The notes under the pieces are model-generated. The model was given only the letters and a program-made list of their open reading frames with translations. It did no database searches and was not told the DNA's origin. The position numbers and the translations under genes were made by a program. 64,000 bases of DNA from Adiantum capillus-veneris (taxonomy: Eukaryota; Streptophyta; Polypodiopsida; Polypodiales; Pteridaceae): NCBI GenBank assembly GCA_014529385.2, contig CM043966.1:91434587-91498586 (forward strand), in the 5' to 3' direction. The stretch's first letter is position 1. Every line of letters starts with the position of its first letter. Below are positions 22,890-32,457 of the stretch, in pieces.

Positions 22890-23961
22890 CTAGTGATTGG
22901 ATGGAACCTCAAGGCCAAGGTACTTAAAGCTCTCAACAACTTCAAGTGTCTCGTTGTTGTACACAATGCATGGCTTCTCCTTATGGTTGGTTTTCACAAG
23001 CATAACCTTTGTTTTGGATTCATTTACAATCAGCCCACTATGCAAGCAAAAATTCTCAAGGACAACCATAAGCTTTTGTGCATCTTCTAAAGTGTGTGCT
23101 AGAAGCACTACATCATCCGCATACAACAAAAGCATGATTACCGCATTGCAAATAGTGACCTCTTCAATGCCTTCTTCTTGCATAAAGTCAAGTACCATTT
23201 GTTCCAATTGATCGATGCATAGACCAAAGAGAGTTGGTGACAATGGACATCCTTGTTTAACCCCAATAGTGCTTACAAATTTTTTTGAAATTTCTCTTTC
23301 CATGCGCAATTGACAAATCACCTTCTCATAGATTCGAGAAACCGCAAGCATAAACTCACTTGGCACTTGGAGTTCTTCCATCCTTCTCCACAAATTGTTA
23401 CGTGGAATCATATCAAAGGCTTTCTTAAAGTCCACAAAACAACAATACAATCGCTTGCCTTTCAACCGACTTTCCTCCATGAGAACACGAAGAGTGACAA
23501 GATGATCAATGGTGCTATGGCATCGACGAAAACCCGCTTGTCCCTTTGCACGCTTGTCATTCTCTTCAGCCCAATCACTCAATTTCATCTCCATTATGCA
23601 CCCAAATAACTTTTCCATAAGAGACCCAATCATTATAGTCCGGTAGTTGCTTACATTCTTTACATCCCCTCCTTTATGCAAAGGCTTAACCCAATTAGTA
23701 CTCCAATCATAAGGCATACCATGTTGAAGTGCAAGGTTGAACATATCACACATCCACTCATGGGTAAAATCTCCCGTCCATTTGATCATCTCCGGCTTGA
23801 TACCTTGAAGATCTCCCGCTTTGCGAGTGGCCAACTTTTCAAGCCCACCGCATACATCCTCAATAGTAAAAAAAGACGGCATACATGGGAGTGAACCATA
23901 AAATGGCATTTTTTCAGTATTTTCTTGCTCATATAATTGCCTACAATGTGTGTACATATCC
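22890..23961 (-). CDS. LINE-A ORF2, reverse transcriptase part
   Basis: The frame resumes after the LTR element and stays open for 357 codons. It carries the RT fingers (GDLQGIKPEMIKWTG, NYRTIMIGSLMEKLF), palm motif A (CCFVDFKKAFDMIPR, catalytic Asp near residue 178), motif B (GVKQGCPLSPTLFGL near 235) and motif C LLYADDVVLLAH (YADD near 283). All RT catalytic aspartates are present. Downstream, ESFKYLGLEV is the motif D/E region. It stops at TAG (22,890-22,892), immediately before five codons and the next open stretch in the same frame, which suggests a recent nonsense change. Confidence 0.9.
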
Positions 23962-23966
23962 ACTAG
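23962..23966. repeat. target site duplication ACTAG, left
   Basis: ACTAG precedes the TGTTG start of the left LTR and recurs at 32,839-32,843 after the CAACA end of the right LTR. Five base pairs is the usual duplication made by LTR-element integrases. Confidence 0.93.
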
Positions 23967-24347
23967 TGTTGTGGGTTAGGTCAACACATGAACATCATGC
24001 ACAACAAGAATGACAATCTACTCCACCATGCTTCATCAACAACAATTCAGACACAGTAAACATAACTACTCAAAGAATATCAAAGTAAGCAGAGACAATA
24101 CACTGAATAGTTACTGCACTACACCATCATCATCACATTCATATCAGAGAATAGATACATCGTGCGCAGATACCTTCCCCACTTATATAGATAAATCCGA
24201 CTTAACTACCCAGTCACAAGACATTCAGCAGACTGCAACTGAAAGACAGTTACATCCGACTTGGCAAAATACAGCTCAGTAAATATCCGATAAGTCAAAA
24301 TCTGACTTAGCTATTCAGAGTCAGTTTCTAACATGTGCCTCTCAACA
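23967..24347 (-). repeat. 3' LTR of the Ty3 element
   Basis: It is 381 bp, identical to the 5' LTR except at three sites (around 24,144-24,156). It is flanked on its left by ACTAG at 23,962-23,966. The sequence next to it at 24,348-24,390 is not the usual purine-rich tract; on the minus strand it is mixed (CACCGGGACGTGCCATG), so the polypurine tract is weak or misplaced. Confidence 0.95.
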
Positions 24348-24407
24348 CATGGCACGTCCCGGTGGTAGATTTCGCAGAAATCTGACCCGGATCCACAGAT
24401 CCCTTGA

Positions 24408-25520
24408 TCAGGAATCCACTCTCTGCTGCACAGCTTCTTCCTTACTCTGGTCCTCAACATTCACCTTATGATCCACCAGCTCTGCTTCCTTTACTGCATC
24501 TGACTCTGCTGCATCAACTTTTCCCATTTCCACCTCTTGTGCTATATCTGCAATCACAGTATCAATCTGCTCTTCTGCAACTTTCTCCTCAGCTACATCC
24601 TGCATCAAAAAACTATTAGTAAAATTCTCCTCTTTCTTTTCTACCTCTGCAAGCTGCTGTCTCTGATTCTCTTCCATCTGCTGAACTTGCTGCTTCAAAC
24701 AGTCTCTCTCCTTTTGCAATTCCTCCACTTCCTTCAACAATTGTGCTTCTACCTCATGCACTAACCCTGCCTTTATCACCTCATATGGATACTTAATGAC
24801 AAAGCTCATTCTCTCCTTGGTCTTTTGCCACATCTCCTGTGCAACCAAAGCTAACTGCTGCTTGAGGATAGACACTTCTCCTTCTTTCATTAATACTGCA
24901 CTCAAGCTAATTTCCTCCTGTGCCAACATCTGTTGCTCTAGTACCTGCAAAGGTTCCAATCTCAACCTCTGCATCTCCACAGTGACCTGTAACTTTGCAT
25001 TCCTCTTTGCCATGTCTTCCAACTCCAAAGCAACAGCTGCCTCCACTTTCTTAGTCCATTGCTTAAACTCCCCCAATGATCTCTTCACTTTTGCTAACTC
25101 CATCTTCTGTTTCCCCACTGTTTCCTCCATATCCTGCTCATACTTTACTTTCATCATAGCTATCTGCTCTTCAAACTCTTTCACCTGTGACACCTGTCCT
25201 TTAAACTCCATCAACTTTTCTGCATTCCTTTCAGCTTGCATACTCTGAACCTTCAGCATATTATTCTGCTGCCTCACAAATTCCTGCACCTGCTGCAGCA
25301 TCTGAACTACTTTATCACTGTCCAATTTCCCAGTATCTACTGATACTCCAGAGACTTCCTCAGCACTGAAATCTAATCTAGAAAACACTCTGCTGACTGG
25401 TTCAGACTTCTTCCTCTTGTTGGATAGTGTGAAAGCCTTACCAAGCTTTATTGGTGTTTCCTCTGCTTTTACCTGCATTGGTGAATCAACATCCATGGTT
25501 CCAAAATCTGCAAACTGCAT
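24408..25520 (-). CDS. extra 3' module, part 2: long coiled-coil protein
   Basis: The ORF has 370 residues from ATG at 25,520 (MQFADFGTMDVDSPMQVKAE) and overlaps the preceding frame by 52 bases. A short basic patch (LSNKRKKSEPVSRVF) may be a nuclear targeting signal. From about residue 70 to 300 the protein is nearly all heptad-like leucine/glutamate/glutamine/lysine (KVVQMLQQVQEFVRQQNNML onward), a strong coiled-coil prediction. The C-terminus is acidic. It stops at TGA-type codon 24,408, about 60 bases before the 3' LTR. The preceding overlap at a run of A suggests that parts 1 and 2 were one protein of about 730 residues. Function unknown; it may mediate particle or protein multimerisation. 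Confidence 0.75.
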   Translation of the reverse strand: MQFADFGTMDVDSPMQVKAEETPIKLGKAFTLSNKRKKSEPVSRVFSRLDFSAEEVSGVSVDTGKLDSDKVVQMLQQVQEFVRQQNNMLKVQSMQAERNAEKLMEFKGQVSQVKEFEEQIAMMKVKYEQDMEETVGKQKMELAKVKRSLGEFKQWTKKVEAAVALELEDMAKRNAKLQVTVEMQRLRLEPLQVLEQQMLAQEEISLSAVLMKEGEVSILKQQLALVAQEMWQKTKERMSFVIKYPYEVIKAGLVHEVEAQLLKEVEELQKERDCLKQQVQQMEENQRQQLAEVEKKEENFTNSFLMQDVAEEKVAEEQIDTVIADIAQEVEMGKVDAAESDAVKEAELVDHKVNVEDQSKEEAVQQRVDS

Positions 25521-26557
25521 TTTTGCTGTGATTCTTCAAAGGCCTCTCCTGGAGTATATTTGGCTTTCACCAAATCCTCATAAGCCTCCATATGCTTGGC
25601 ATTAATCTTCACAAATCCTAACTTTTCAGAATGCACCATGATAGGCTGCTCAATCTGAACTGGCTGCTGCTTCTCCTGCACCAGTTTTTCTGCTTTCACA
25701 GGCCACCTTGCTTCACCACTCTGTACTTTCTGTGCAAAAAAAAACAATGCTGACAAGTAACCACATAACCTACTATTTGCCTGTGTCTTCCTTTTGTCTG
25801 AGGAATGAATCTCTGCTGCCAACTTTTCATACACCCAGTGGGCCCAGCTCACTTCTCCTCCTTGCTCTGCATAGCTCAATGGAGCAAAGTTTTCTTTTGA
25901 CATATAGTCAAAATTCACAATAAAGCATAGCCTCTCCAAGTACCACTTAAGCTGCTCTCTCCTAGCATATGCCACATTCTTTAACATGTAATACTGCCTG
26001 CCTCCTTCTCTTGGACCAAACTCCTTTTTCAGTGCTTCCTCTGAACACTTTGGAATAGGTGTATTGGGATACAAAGGCAGCTTGAACACCTCAGACACCA
26101 ACTCCACACTGAGTATCACATGCAGTGACACTCTCCCCTTAGTCTTCCTAAGTATTTCCAACTGAGACTTTGCATACACATTGTTTCTACATTCTTCCCA
26201 AGGCAGAATCACAAACTCATACGATCCTACCTGCTGCAACCATATGGCGTTGCGCTCTGCCTGACAATCTATGTCAACTTTGAAGTCCATAAAAGGGTCC
26301 ATTAATGCTTGCATCACCTTACCTTCTGACACAGGAGTCGGCGTTGGCGTTTCCTCTTCTGCAGAGTCACTGTTTTCGTCTGCACTGCTTACGTCAAGCC
26401 GCATTGGCAAAGCTTTGCTTCTCAAACGTCGCCCCGAACCTTCGGGCTGCTCCTCATCACGCTGTGGTTGCATGGCCACCAATTGCTCTGCTCTCGTTAT
26501 GGCAGGACTGAATAAGGCTTCTTCAAGCGAAAACCCGAATCCTCTGCGCTGCTGCAT
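25469..26557 (-). CDS. extra 3' module of the Ty3 element, part 1
   Basis: From Met at 26,557 (MQQRRGFGFSLEEALF) about 362 residues follow in the Pol frame. The first 80 are low complexity, then a globular-looking part (SYEFVILPWEECRNNVYAKS, LILSVEL-like, VFKLPLYPN, EEALKKEFGPREGGRQYYML, FAPLSYAEQGGEVSWAHWVY, LCGYLSALFFFAQKV) ends in a lysine/glutamine-rich tail. I recognise no catalytic motif. Its position between integrase and the 3' LTR is that of extra or env-like ORFs in the Tat/Athila and SIRE groups. No signal peptide or clear membrane segment is visible, so I do not call it env. An A run (AAAAA at about 25,515-25,525) joins it to the next ORF by a one-base shift. Confidence 0.7.
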   Translation of the reverse strand: MQQRRGFGFSLEEALFSPAITRAEQLVAMQPQRDEEQPEGSGRRLRSKALPMRLDVSSADENSDSAEEETPTPTPVSEGKVMQALMDPFMDFKVDIDCQAERNAIWLQQVGSYEFVILPWEECRNNVYAKSQLEILRKTKGRVSLHVILSVELVSEVFKLPLYPNTPIPKCSEEALKKEFGPREGGRQYYMLKNVAYARREQLKWYLERLCFIVNFDYMSKENFAPLSYAEQGGEVSWAHWVYEKLAAEIHSSDKRKTQANSRLCGYLSALFFFAQKVQSGEARWPVKAEKLVQEKQQPVQIEQPIMVHSEKLGFVKINAKHMEAYEDLVKAKYTPGEAFEESQQKCSLQILEPWMLIHQCR

Positions 26558-28567
26558 GTGAACTGGACGTACTGAACTTTTGTTGCATGTATGATTATAC
26601 TCGCTGCACCATGCACACATATCTCCACCCGGTATCCTTGAAGTGCTATGAAACTTCTTTTCAGCACGCTCCCCGAGGCTATTAATCGGGCCTAATAATT
26701 TCTTATTAAAAATTCCGACTTGGTCAGTTCCGACACAGGTACTCTTCCAACATCTGCAATGCTGAATCGGATGTGCACTTTGGAACTGCCTGCTTCCTCC
26801 AACCTGTGAATTATATGGGATACTATGAAAAGACCTCCTAAAATCCATGCAAGCCAGCATTTTGCCTTTTCCTTTTGCTGATTCTGAATCTCCTGACTGT
26901 AGGGGTATTACAGTCATACAGGCTACACTTGGCCAGTCCAAATGAGGTGGCTTTCCCTGAAATTTCTTCAGCCTGAAACCATTAACTGCCTTTTCCACTC
27001 TTGTACCAAACACATCAACTATGATGAATGTCCCTTGTCCTTTATCCTGCACAATCTGATATGGTCCCTGATATCTCAATGACAATTTACCAGGATGTGG
27101 TCCCAGCTTAGAGTTGTACAACATTACCCAATCTCCAACCTGAAAGATCTTGAACTTCACATTCTTGGTCACCCATGCTTGTCTTCTTCTTTGTATGACT
27201 TCAGTAATGTAAGAGCTTACCAACCTATCCTCCTCCAGCTGCATCAGATATTTGTTCCTGTGTAGTACTGACAACTTTGGAGACTGCTTCTCTGCTGAGA
27301 CTCTTAAACTTGGTACCACAAACTCCATAGGCACCACAGCTTCCAGCCCATACACCAGCTTGAATGGTGTCATACCAGTAGTGACTTTGAAAGCTGTTCT
27401 AAAGGACCATAAGGCAGAATCCAACTTATCATCCCAATCCTTCTGATTCTCTGTCACAATCTTTTTCAAAATCCTTATCAGTGTTTTGTTGGAGCTCTCA
27501 GCCTGACCATTAGCATGTGGATGATATGCTGTAGACTTCTTGTGCATAATCATATGTGTCCTTGTTAGCTCTGAAATTACTTCATTCAAAAAATGAGTTC
27601 CTCTGTCACTCACCAGCTCCACTGGACACCCAAACCTGGTCATAATGTTATGATAAAGAAATCTTGCCACACTTGAAGCTTTATTATCCTTCAATGCTAC
27701 TGCTTCTACCCACTTAGTGCAATAGTCTGTAGCCACTAAAATGTATCTGCATCCCCTCTTGGAAGTTGGTTTAACAGGTCCTACAAAGTCCAAACCCCAC
27801 TTTTGAAAAGGTTCCAAAGGCAAAATAGGATGATCCCCCATCCTATCCCTGTTTGAATCAGGTTGACCTGTTTTCTGACAAATTACACATCTTTTGGCAT
27901 AATCATGTGCATCCTTTAAAACTGTGGGCCACCATAATCCAGCCTGCAAAATCTTCTTCCCTGTAATATCTCCAGAGAAATGCCCTCCTGCTGTGCCTGA
28001 ATGTGCTTCCTGCAAGACTGCACTTTGCTCAAATTCTGGCACACATCTTCTTATCACTTGATCAATTCCTTTCTTATATAGTGCCCCTGCAATAACTAAA
28101 TAGGGTCTGGTTTTCAGTGCAAATTTTCTTCTCTGATCAGCATTGAACTCCCTTGGTATAGTTCCATCAGTCAAAAACATCAGCAACTGATCATACCAAG
28201 AATCTGTCACAGCAGTCTGCACATCAAACAGCTGAGCATCAGGAAGTGCATCATCTACCCCAGTAGGTGCTTCACCTGTTTCAATCCTGCTTAGATAATC
28301 TGCAATTACATGCTCCTTCCCAGGAGTATGCTCAATCTGAAAGTCAAACTCCTGCAACAACAACATCCATCTTGCAAGCCTTCCAGTAAGAAGTGGCTTC
28401 TTGATCAAATACAACAAGGCCTGATGATCAACATGAAAAACTATCTTGTTCCCCAACAAGTAATGCCTGAACTTATTCAATGCATATACCATCCCTAAAG
28501 CTTCTCTTTCTGTCACAGGATAGTTTCTTTCTGCACCTGTGAGAACCCTGCTTGCATAATACACAGG
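26557..28567 (-). CDS. Pol C-terminal part: RNase H and integrase
   Basis: In frame after the TGA, RNase H continues (YYASRVL, EREALGMVYAL, FHVDHQAL, with catalytic Glu and Asp). Integrase has an HHCC zinc domain (H188, H195, C226, C229, counted from the codon at 28,564). Its catalytic core has LDFVG (D259), SDRGTHF (D320) and GQAESSNK (E356), which gives a DD35E spacing. The C-terminal region (VGDWVMLYNSKLG, LSLRYQGPYQIV, GFRLKKF) ends near residue 540. There is no chromodomain. About 130 codons of weakly conserved sequence (including cysteine-rich CAWCSEYNHTC) connect integrase to the 3' module without a stop, so the end of Pol is uncertain. Confidence 0.9.
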
Positions 28568-30904
28568 TCAGAACCATCCCTTCTCCTTCTCCTGCATCAG
28601 TACAGCTCCTATTGCTATATCCGAGGCATCAACAAACACATGAAAAGGCAATGACCAATCAGGTGGCTGCAAAATTGGTGCTACTGATATCATTTTCTTC
28701 AACATCTGAAATGATTTTTGCTGAGGTTCATCCCATACAAATGCCACATCCTTCTTTGTTAATTGAGTTAATGGCAAGCATACATTAGACAAATACCTCA
28801 AATATCTGGAGTGCCACTTTGTCTGTCCAACAAACCTCATTAATTCTTTAACATTGGTAGGAACTGGTGCTGCTTGAATGGATTCTATTTTCTTGACATC
28901 TATGGCCATTCCTGCTTCTGACACCACATGTCCTAAAAGTATTCCACTCCTCACAGCAATTACACTTTTATAAGGGTTCAGAGCCATCCTGAATTGTCTG
29001 CATCTTTCAAAACAGAGCTTCAGATGTAGCAGATGTTTATCCTTCTTTCCAAACACTGAGAAATCATCCACAAAGACTCTCATAAAGTCCTGTAAGTAAG
29101 GTTCAAACACCTTATGAGCAACAAAATTAAATGAAGGTGGTCCATTGGTTAACCCAAAACTCATCACTGTGTAGGCAAAGGCTCCCCATTCAGTTATAAA
29201 AGCTGTTTTATGCTGATCCGACTCAGCAACACTAATCTGATTATAACCAGAAAAACCATCCAGAAAGCTGTACATTTCATGACCAGCTACTGCATCCAAC
29301 ACAGCATCACAAAATGGCATAGGAAAGGGATCAGTAATGGTTGCTGCATTCAATTTTCTATAATCCACACATACTCTTAAGGCTCCATTTTTCTTTGGCA
29401 CAACCAGTATGGGAGACAACCATGATACTTCATGTACAGGTTTAATGAACCCTACTGCTAGGAGCTTATCAAGCTCCTCCTTCACCTGTTTGGCAAAGTT
29501 AGGATTCATTCTATATCTTTGCTGCACAATTGGTTTTGCACCCTCTTTCAAATTAATCCTATGCTGATGTAGTGCTGGGTCAATGCCTCTCACCTGAGAA
29601 TAATCCCAAGCAAACACATCCGTATAATCAACCAATAATTGCAACAGCTGTACCAGAAATTCACCTTGAATGTGTGCACTCACTTTGACCATTCTTGGTT
29701 CTGCCTCTGTTCCTAAATTCAGCTCCTGAAGTTCATCCTTTTCTACCCTGCTAGATGCCCGAAACTTCTTTTCATAAATTTTCTCAGCCATATCCCTGGC
29801 CTCCTTTTCTTCCTGCTGAATCTGTTCCTTATCAGACATAGCATATTTCTGGTCCACCAACTGTAACAGTTCCTTACCCTGCATTGTCTGTCCTGGTGCT
29901 AAACCTGTATCTGGCTCATCCTGTTCCTTACCTTGCTGTAACATGCTTTCCACATCTACTTCAAACACAGGTACAACAGTTGGATTGGCCTTCAAGAACT
30001 CTTCCTCTTGGTCATCTGTGACCTCATCAGCAAAATTAATAGTCTGAGCAAACAGTGGTTTCTCACTTAATGGAACCATCTTCCTTCCCCTCATAGGTAT
30101 GGTTACTTTCTTTTTCCCTTTTTTCAATATGACAACATTTTCTACCCAGTCCTGTCTTACTTTAGCCAATCTGAACCAAGGCCTTCCTAACAGCATTTCA
30201 TATGCAACTGCTGAGTCTGACATTCTGAGTACCACAAAATTAACAAAAAAGGATAATCCTGACACCTGAATTTCCTGTGCTTTGAGAATTCCCAAAGGTT
30301 GTACCCTAGATTGGTCTGCCATTTTCACCTGAAAAGGTGCTGGAGCCAGAGCTCCCAACTCCATTCTTTTGTACACTGCCTCTGGTAAAATATTCACCCC
30401 AGAGCCTCCATCCAATAACACATCATCAAAATTTTCTCCAAGAAAGTGTACTTTAATAACTGGTACCACAAAGTCCACATCTGCTGGATCAATTCTATTT
30501 GCTGCTGCTGGAGAAAACTGCCTGTCCATTGTGCCAAATCCATTCAGGTTCTGCAGCTTTCTGAACAATCTGTCTTTGAAAGCTGGAACCAATTGCAACA
30601 ACTGATCCAAAGATAATTGAAGAGGTGAGCTAATAAGTATTTCAAACCAATCCTTATCCTGTTTATTCTCCACCTCCTTGCTCCCATTATTCTGCTCTTC
30701 CTTCTCTTTTGGGTCATCCTCAATATCCACCTGCTTTGCCTGGTGTTTGGCAATCCTTTTTGTAACCTGGTCTCTTACCCCTTTTTGCTCCTTCCAATCC
30801 AAAGGTGCTTTATCCTTAGACCTAGTCACTGCTAGAACTTCAACATGATCCTCCTGCACACATTGGTTGCAGTCACAAGCCCATTGATGTTCCTCTTCAT
30901 TCCC
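28568..30904 (-). CDS. Pol N-terminal part: protease, RT, start of RNase H
   Basis: The frame continues directly from Gag. The first methionine would be at 30,826 or later, so translation must come from Gag-Pol fusion. Numbered from the first codon after the ORF1-type break at 30,859, the protease active site is VLLDGGSGVNILP near residue 155 (a DGGS variant of D-S/T-G). The RT spans about 450-640, with KKNGALRVCVDYRKLN, SFLDGFSGYNQI (motif A Asp), MSFGLTNGPPSF (motif B) and VFVDDFSVFGKK (motif C, VDD). RNase H begins with FHVFVDASDIAIGAVLMQ (first catalytic Asp). It stops at TGA (28,568-28,570). The following codons (PVYYASRVL) continue RNase H in frame, so TGA probably replaced CGA. Confidence 0.92.
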   Translation of the reverse strand, partial: GNEEEHQWACDCNQCVQEDHVEVLAVTRSKDKAPLDWKEQKGVRDQVTKRIAKHQAKQVDIEDDPKEKEEQNNGSKEVENKQDKDWFEILISSPLQLSLDQLLQLVPAFKDRLFRKLQNLNGFGTMDRQFSPAAANRIDPADVDFVVPVIKVHFLGENFDDVLLDGGSGVNILPEAVYKRMELGALAPAPFQVKMADQSRVQPLGILKAQEIQVSGLSFFVNFVVLRMSDSAVAYEMLLGRPWFRLAKVRQDWVENVVILKKGKKKVTIPMRGRKMVPLSEKPLFAQTINFADEVTDDQEEEFLKANPTVVPVFEVDVESMLQQGKEQDEPDTGLAPGQTMQGKELLQLVDQKYAMSDKEQIQQEEKEARDMAEKIYEKKFRASSRVEKDELQELNLGTEAEPRMVKVSAHIQGEFLVQLLQLLVDYTDVFAWDYSQVRGIDPALHQHRINLKEGAKPIVQQRYRMNPNFAKQVKEELDKLLAVGFIKPVHEVSWLSPILVVPKKNGALRVCVDYRKLNAATITDPFPMPFCDAVLDAVAGHEMYSFLDGFSGYNQISVAESDQHKTAFITEWGAFAYTVMSFGLTNGPPSFNFVAHKVFEPYLQDFMRVFVDDFSVFGKKDKHLLHLKLCFERCRQFRMALNPYKSVIAVRSGILLGHVVSEAGMAIDVKKIESIQAAPVPTNVKELMRFVGQTKWHSRYLRYLSNVCLPLTQLTKKDVAFVWDEPQQKSFQMLKKMISVAPILQPPDWSLPFHVFVDASDIAIGAVLMQEKEKGWF

Positions 30905-32410
30905 TTACTGCTCCTGTTCTTGGTCAGTATCTTGAATCTGCTCATCCTGAGAAAACACATCAAACAAGATTACATTTGCCTGAGCTGCTGGCTGGTTTTG
31001 CTGCTGCTGCTGCTGCTGATTTCCAGGTTGATTGGGCTGATTGTACCTTACAATGGGCATTCCCCTTTCTTCCCTATGCTTCACCCATAAAGCACAATTG
31101 GGACCTACCCAGTGATCTGGTGCACCACAGTACACACAGGGTCTCCTATTATTATTGTTCTCTTGCTCTCTCCAAGGAGGTCTAGGAGGTCTTGCCCTCT
31201 GAAATGGTGGTCTTCCCCTAAATGGTACTGCTTGATTTGCTCCAATTTCTGGTCTTCCTCTTCCTATGTTAGGTGTTGTCTGCCCTCTATTCTTTGGATT
31301 ATACCAACAGCTAGCAGTGCTATGTCCATCCCTTTCACAAATGTGACAATACACTTTTTCTTTAGGTGCTACAACAGAATAACCAAACTTTTTAAGTTTG
31401 CCTACCAAATCTTGCTCAATGCTCTGCTTTTGCTTGACTTTCTTCTTCTTACTGCTCTGTTTCTTCTTTCTTTTTTCTGTTTCCTCATCACTGTCTGATG
31501 GTGAGTCTGAATCTGAGTTCCCACTGGAATCTGTGTCTTCAGATGCTTCATCTGAATCTGAGTCACTGTCTTCTTTTCCTTTTGCCTTGGTCATGCCAAG
31601 TCTCTTCTCCACCCTTGCAGCAGCAGTAACAAGGTCATCCAGAACTCCAGCAATATCAATGCTAGCTACTGCTCCCTTTAAGCTGCTTCTCAATCCTTTC
31701 AAAAAATAACCTGCTAACATTTCATTAGTGGGTCTTTCATTCCCCTGCAATCTTTCTACTAAAATTCTGAACTTCTGTGCATAGTCTTCAACCAGCATCT
31801 TATTTTGCTTAATGTCTCTAAGTTTTCTCAGGACATGAGTCGGAGTCTTCTCCTTTCTAAATCTCTGCAGAAATGCCTGCTTCAAAGCATTATAAGTAGC
31901 AAAATGTGCAATGCCATATTGGCTGAACCAACTCATGGCCTTTCCTTCCAATGTGGCAGCAAACTGTTCCATCTTAACTCCATCAGCATACATCACCTGA
32001 TAGCCACTTGCCTGCCACTTAGTTTCAAACTGTGCCACATGACAGTCAGCATATTCCTTACTCCCTGCTCTAAACTTGGCTGCCTTGACCTTTGGGTTGG
32101 GTGGTGGTTGAGCCATTGGAATGGGTTGTGGTGGTCTCCTAGGTCTTTGCCTGGTAGCCCCCTGAAGTGGGTCAAACTGGATCCTTCTCCTGGTGGTTCT
32201 TCCTGCCAGGAATAAAGCTCCAATAAATTGCCTCACTCTCCCTTCTCCTGCTGCTCCTGATCCTACCCCTCCTTGGTCTACAGGTTGCTGCCCCTGAGCA
32301 TCGGGTGATTGCTGATTGTCATGATCATAGTTAAATGGATCAATGTTTCCAGCCTGTGCTTGAGCCCTTGTGTAGTACACTCTTCCTACTCTCCTGTCTC
32401 CCTCTGACAT
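30905..32410 (-). CDS. Gag polyprotein of the Ty3 element
   Basis: The protein has 501 residues starting at ATG 32,410 (MSEGDRRVGRVYYTRAQAQA), the first ATG after the LTR. A proline-rich N-terminus leads to a retrotransposon Gag core (about residues 125-275, with FETKWQASGY, LEGKAMSWFSQ and LLVEDYAQKF-like residues), which assembles the particle. An acidic serine stretch (DSDSDSDEASEDTDSSG) and a lysine block follow. Two zinc knuckles bind RNA: CHICERDGHSTASC (C-x2-C-x4-H-x4-C) near 355, and CVYCGAPDHWVGPNC near 430. The C-terminus is glutamine-rich and ends in TAA. The codons after the TAA stay open in the same frame into protease, so the stop is either a readthrough stop or a CAA-to-TAA change. 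Confidence 0.92.
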   Translation of the reverse strand: MSEGDRRVGRVYYTRAQAQAGNIDPFNYDHDNQQSPDAQGQQPVDQGGVGSGAAGEGRVRQFIGALFLAGRTTRRRIQFDPLQGATRQRPRRPPQPIPMAQPPPNPKVKAAKFRAGSKEYADCHVAQFETKWQASGYQVMYADGVKMEQFAATLEGKAMSWFSQYGIAHFATYNALKQAFLQRFRKEKTPTHVLRKLRDIKQNKMLVEDYAQKFRILVERLQGNERPTNEMLAGYFLKGLRSSLKGAVASIDIAGVLDDLVTAAARVEKRLGMTKAKGKEDSDSDSDEASEDTDSSGNSDSDSPSDSDEETEKRKKKQSSKKKKVKQKQSIEQDLVGKLKKFGYSVVAPKEKVYCHICERDGHSTASCWYNPKNRGQTTPNIGRGRPEIGANQAVPFRGRPPFQRARPPRPPWREQENNNNRRPCVYCGAPDHWVGPNCALWVKHREERGMPIVRYNQPNQPGNQQQQQQQNQPAAQANVILFDVFSQDEQIQDTDQEQEQ

Positions 32411-32435
32411 GCATCATTACTTGAAAATAAACGTT

Positions 32436-32453
32436 AACCCAGCGGGATTGCCA
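32436..32453 (-). promoter_or_regulatory. putative primer binding site
   Basis: Four bases past the 5' LTR the minus strand reads TGGCAATCCCGCTGGGTT. A TGG start next to the LTR is what a tRNA CCA end would pair with. It is not the common initiator-Met site (TGGTATCAGAG), and I could not assign the tRNA. Confidence 0.6.
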
Positions 32454-32457
32454 AATG

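Noticed and set aside
24796-25248. Plus-strand frames opposite the Ty3 element (also 23,310, 26,271, 31,112, 31,805)
   Set aside because: They are complements of well-supported minus-strand coding sequence and have no domains of their own.
25469-26557. Calling the Ty3 extra module an envelope gene
   Set aside because: No signal peptide, no convincing transmembrane segment and no cleavage-site pattern were seen. Position alone is not enough.
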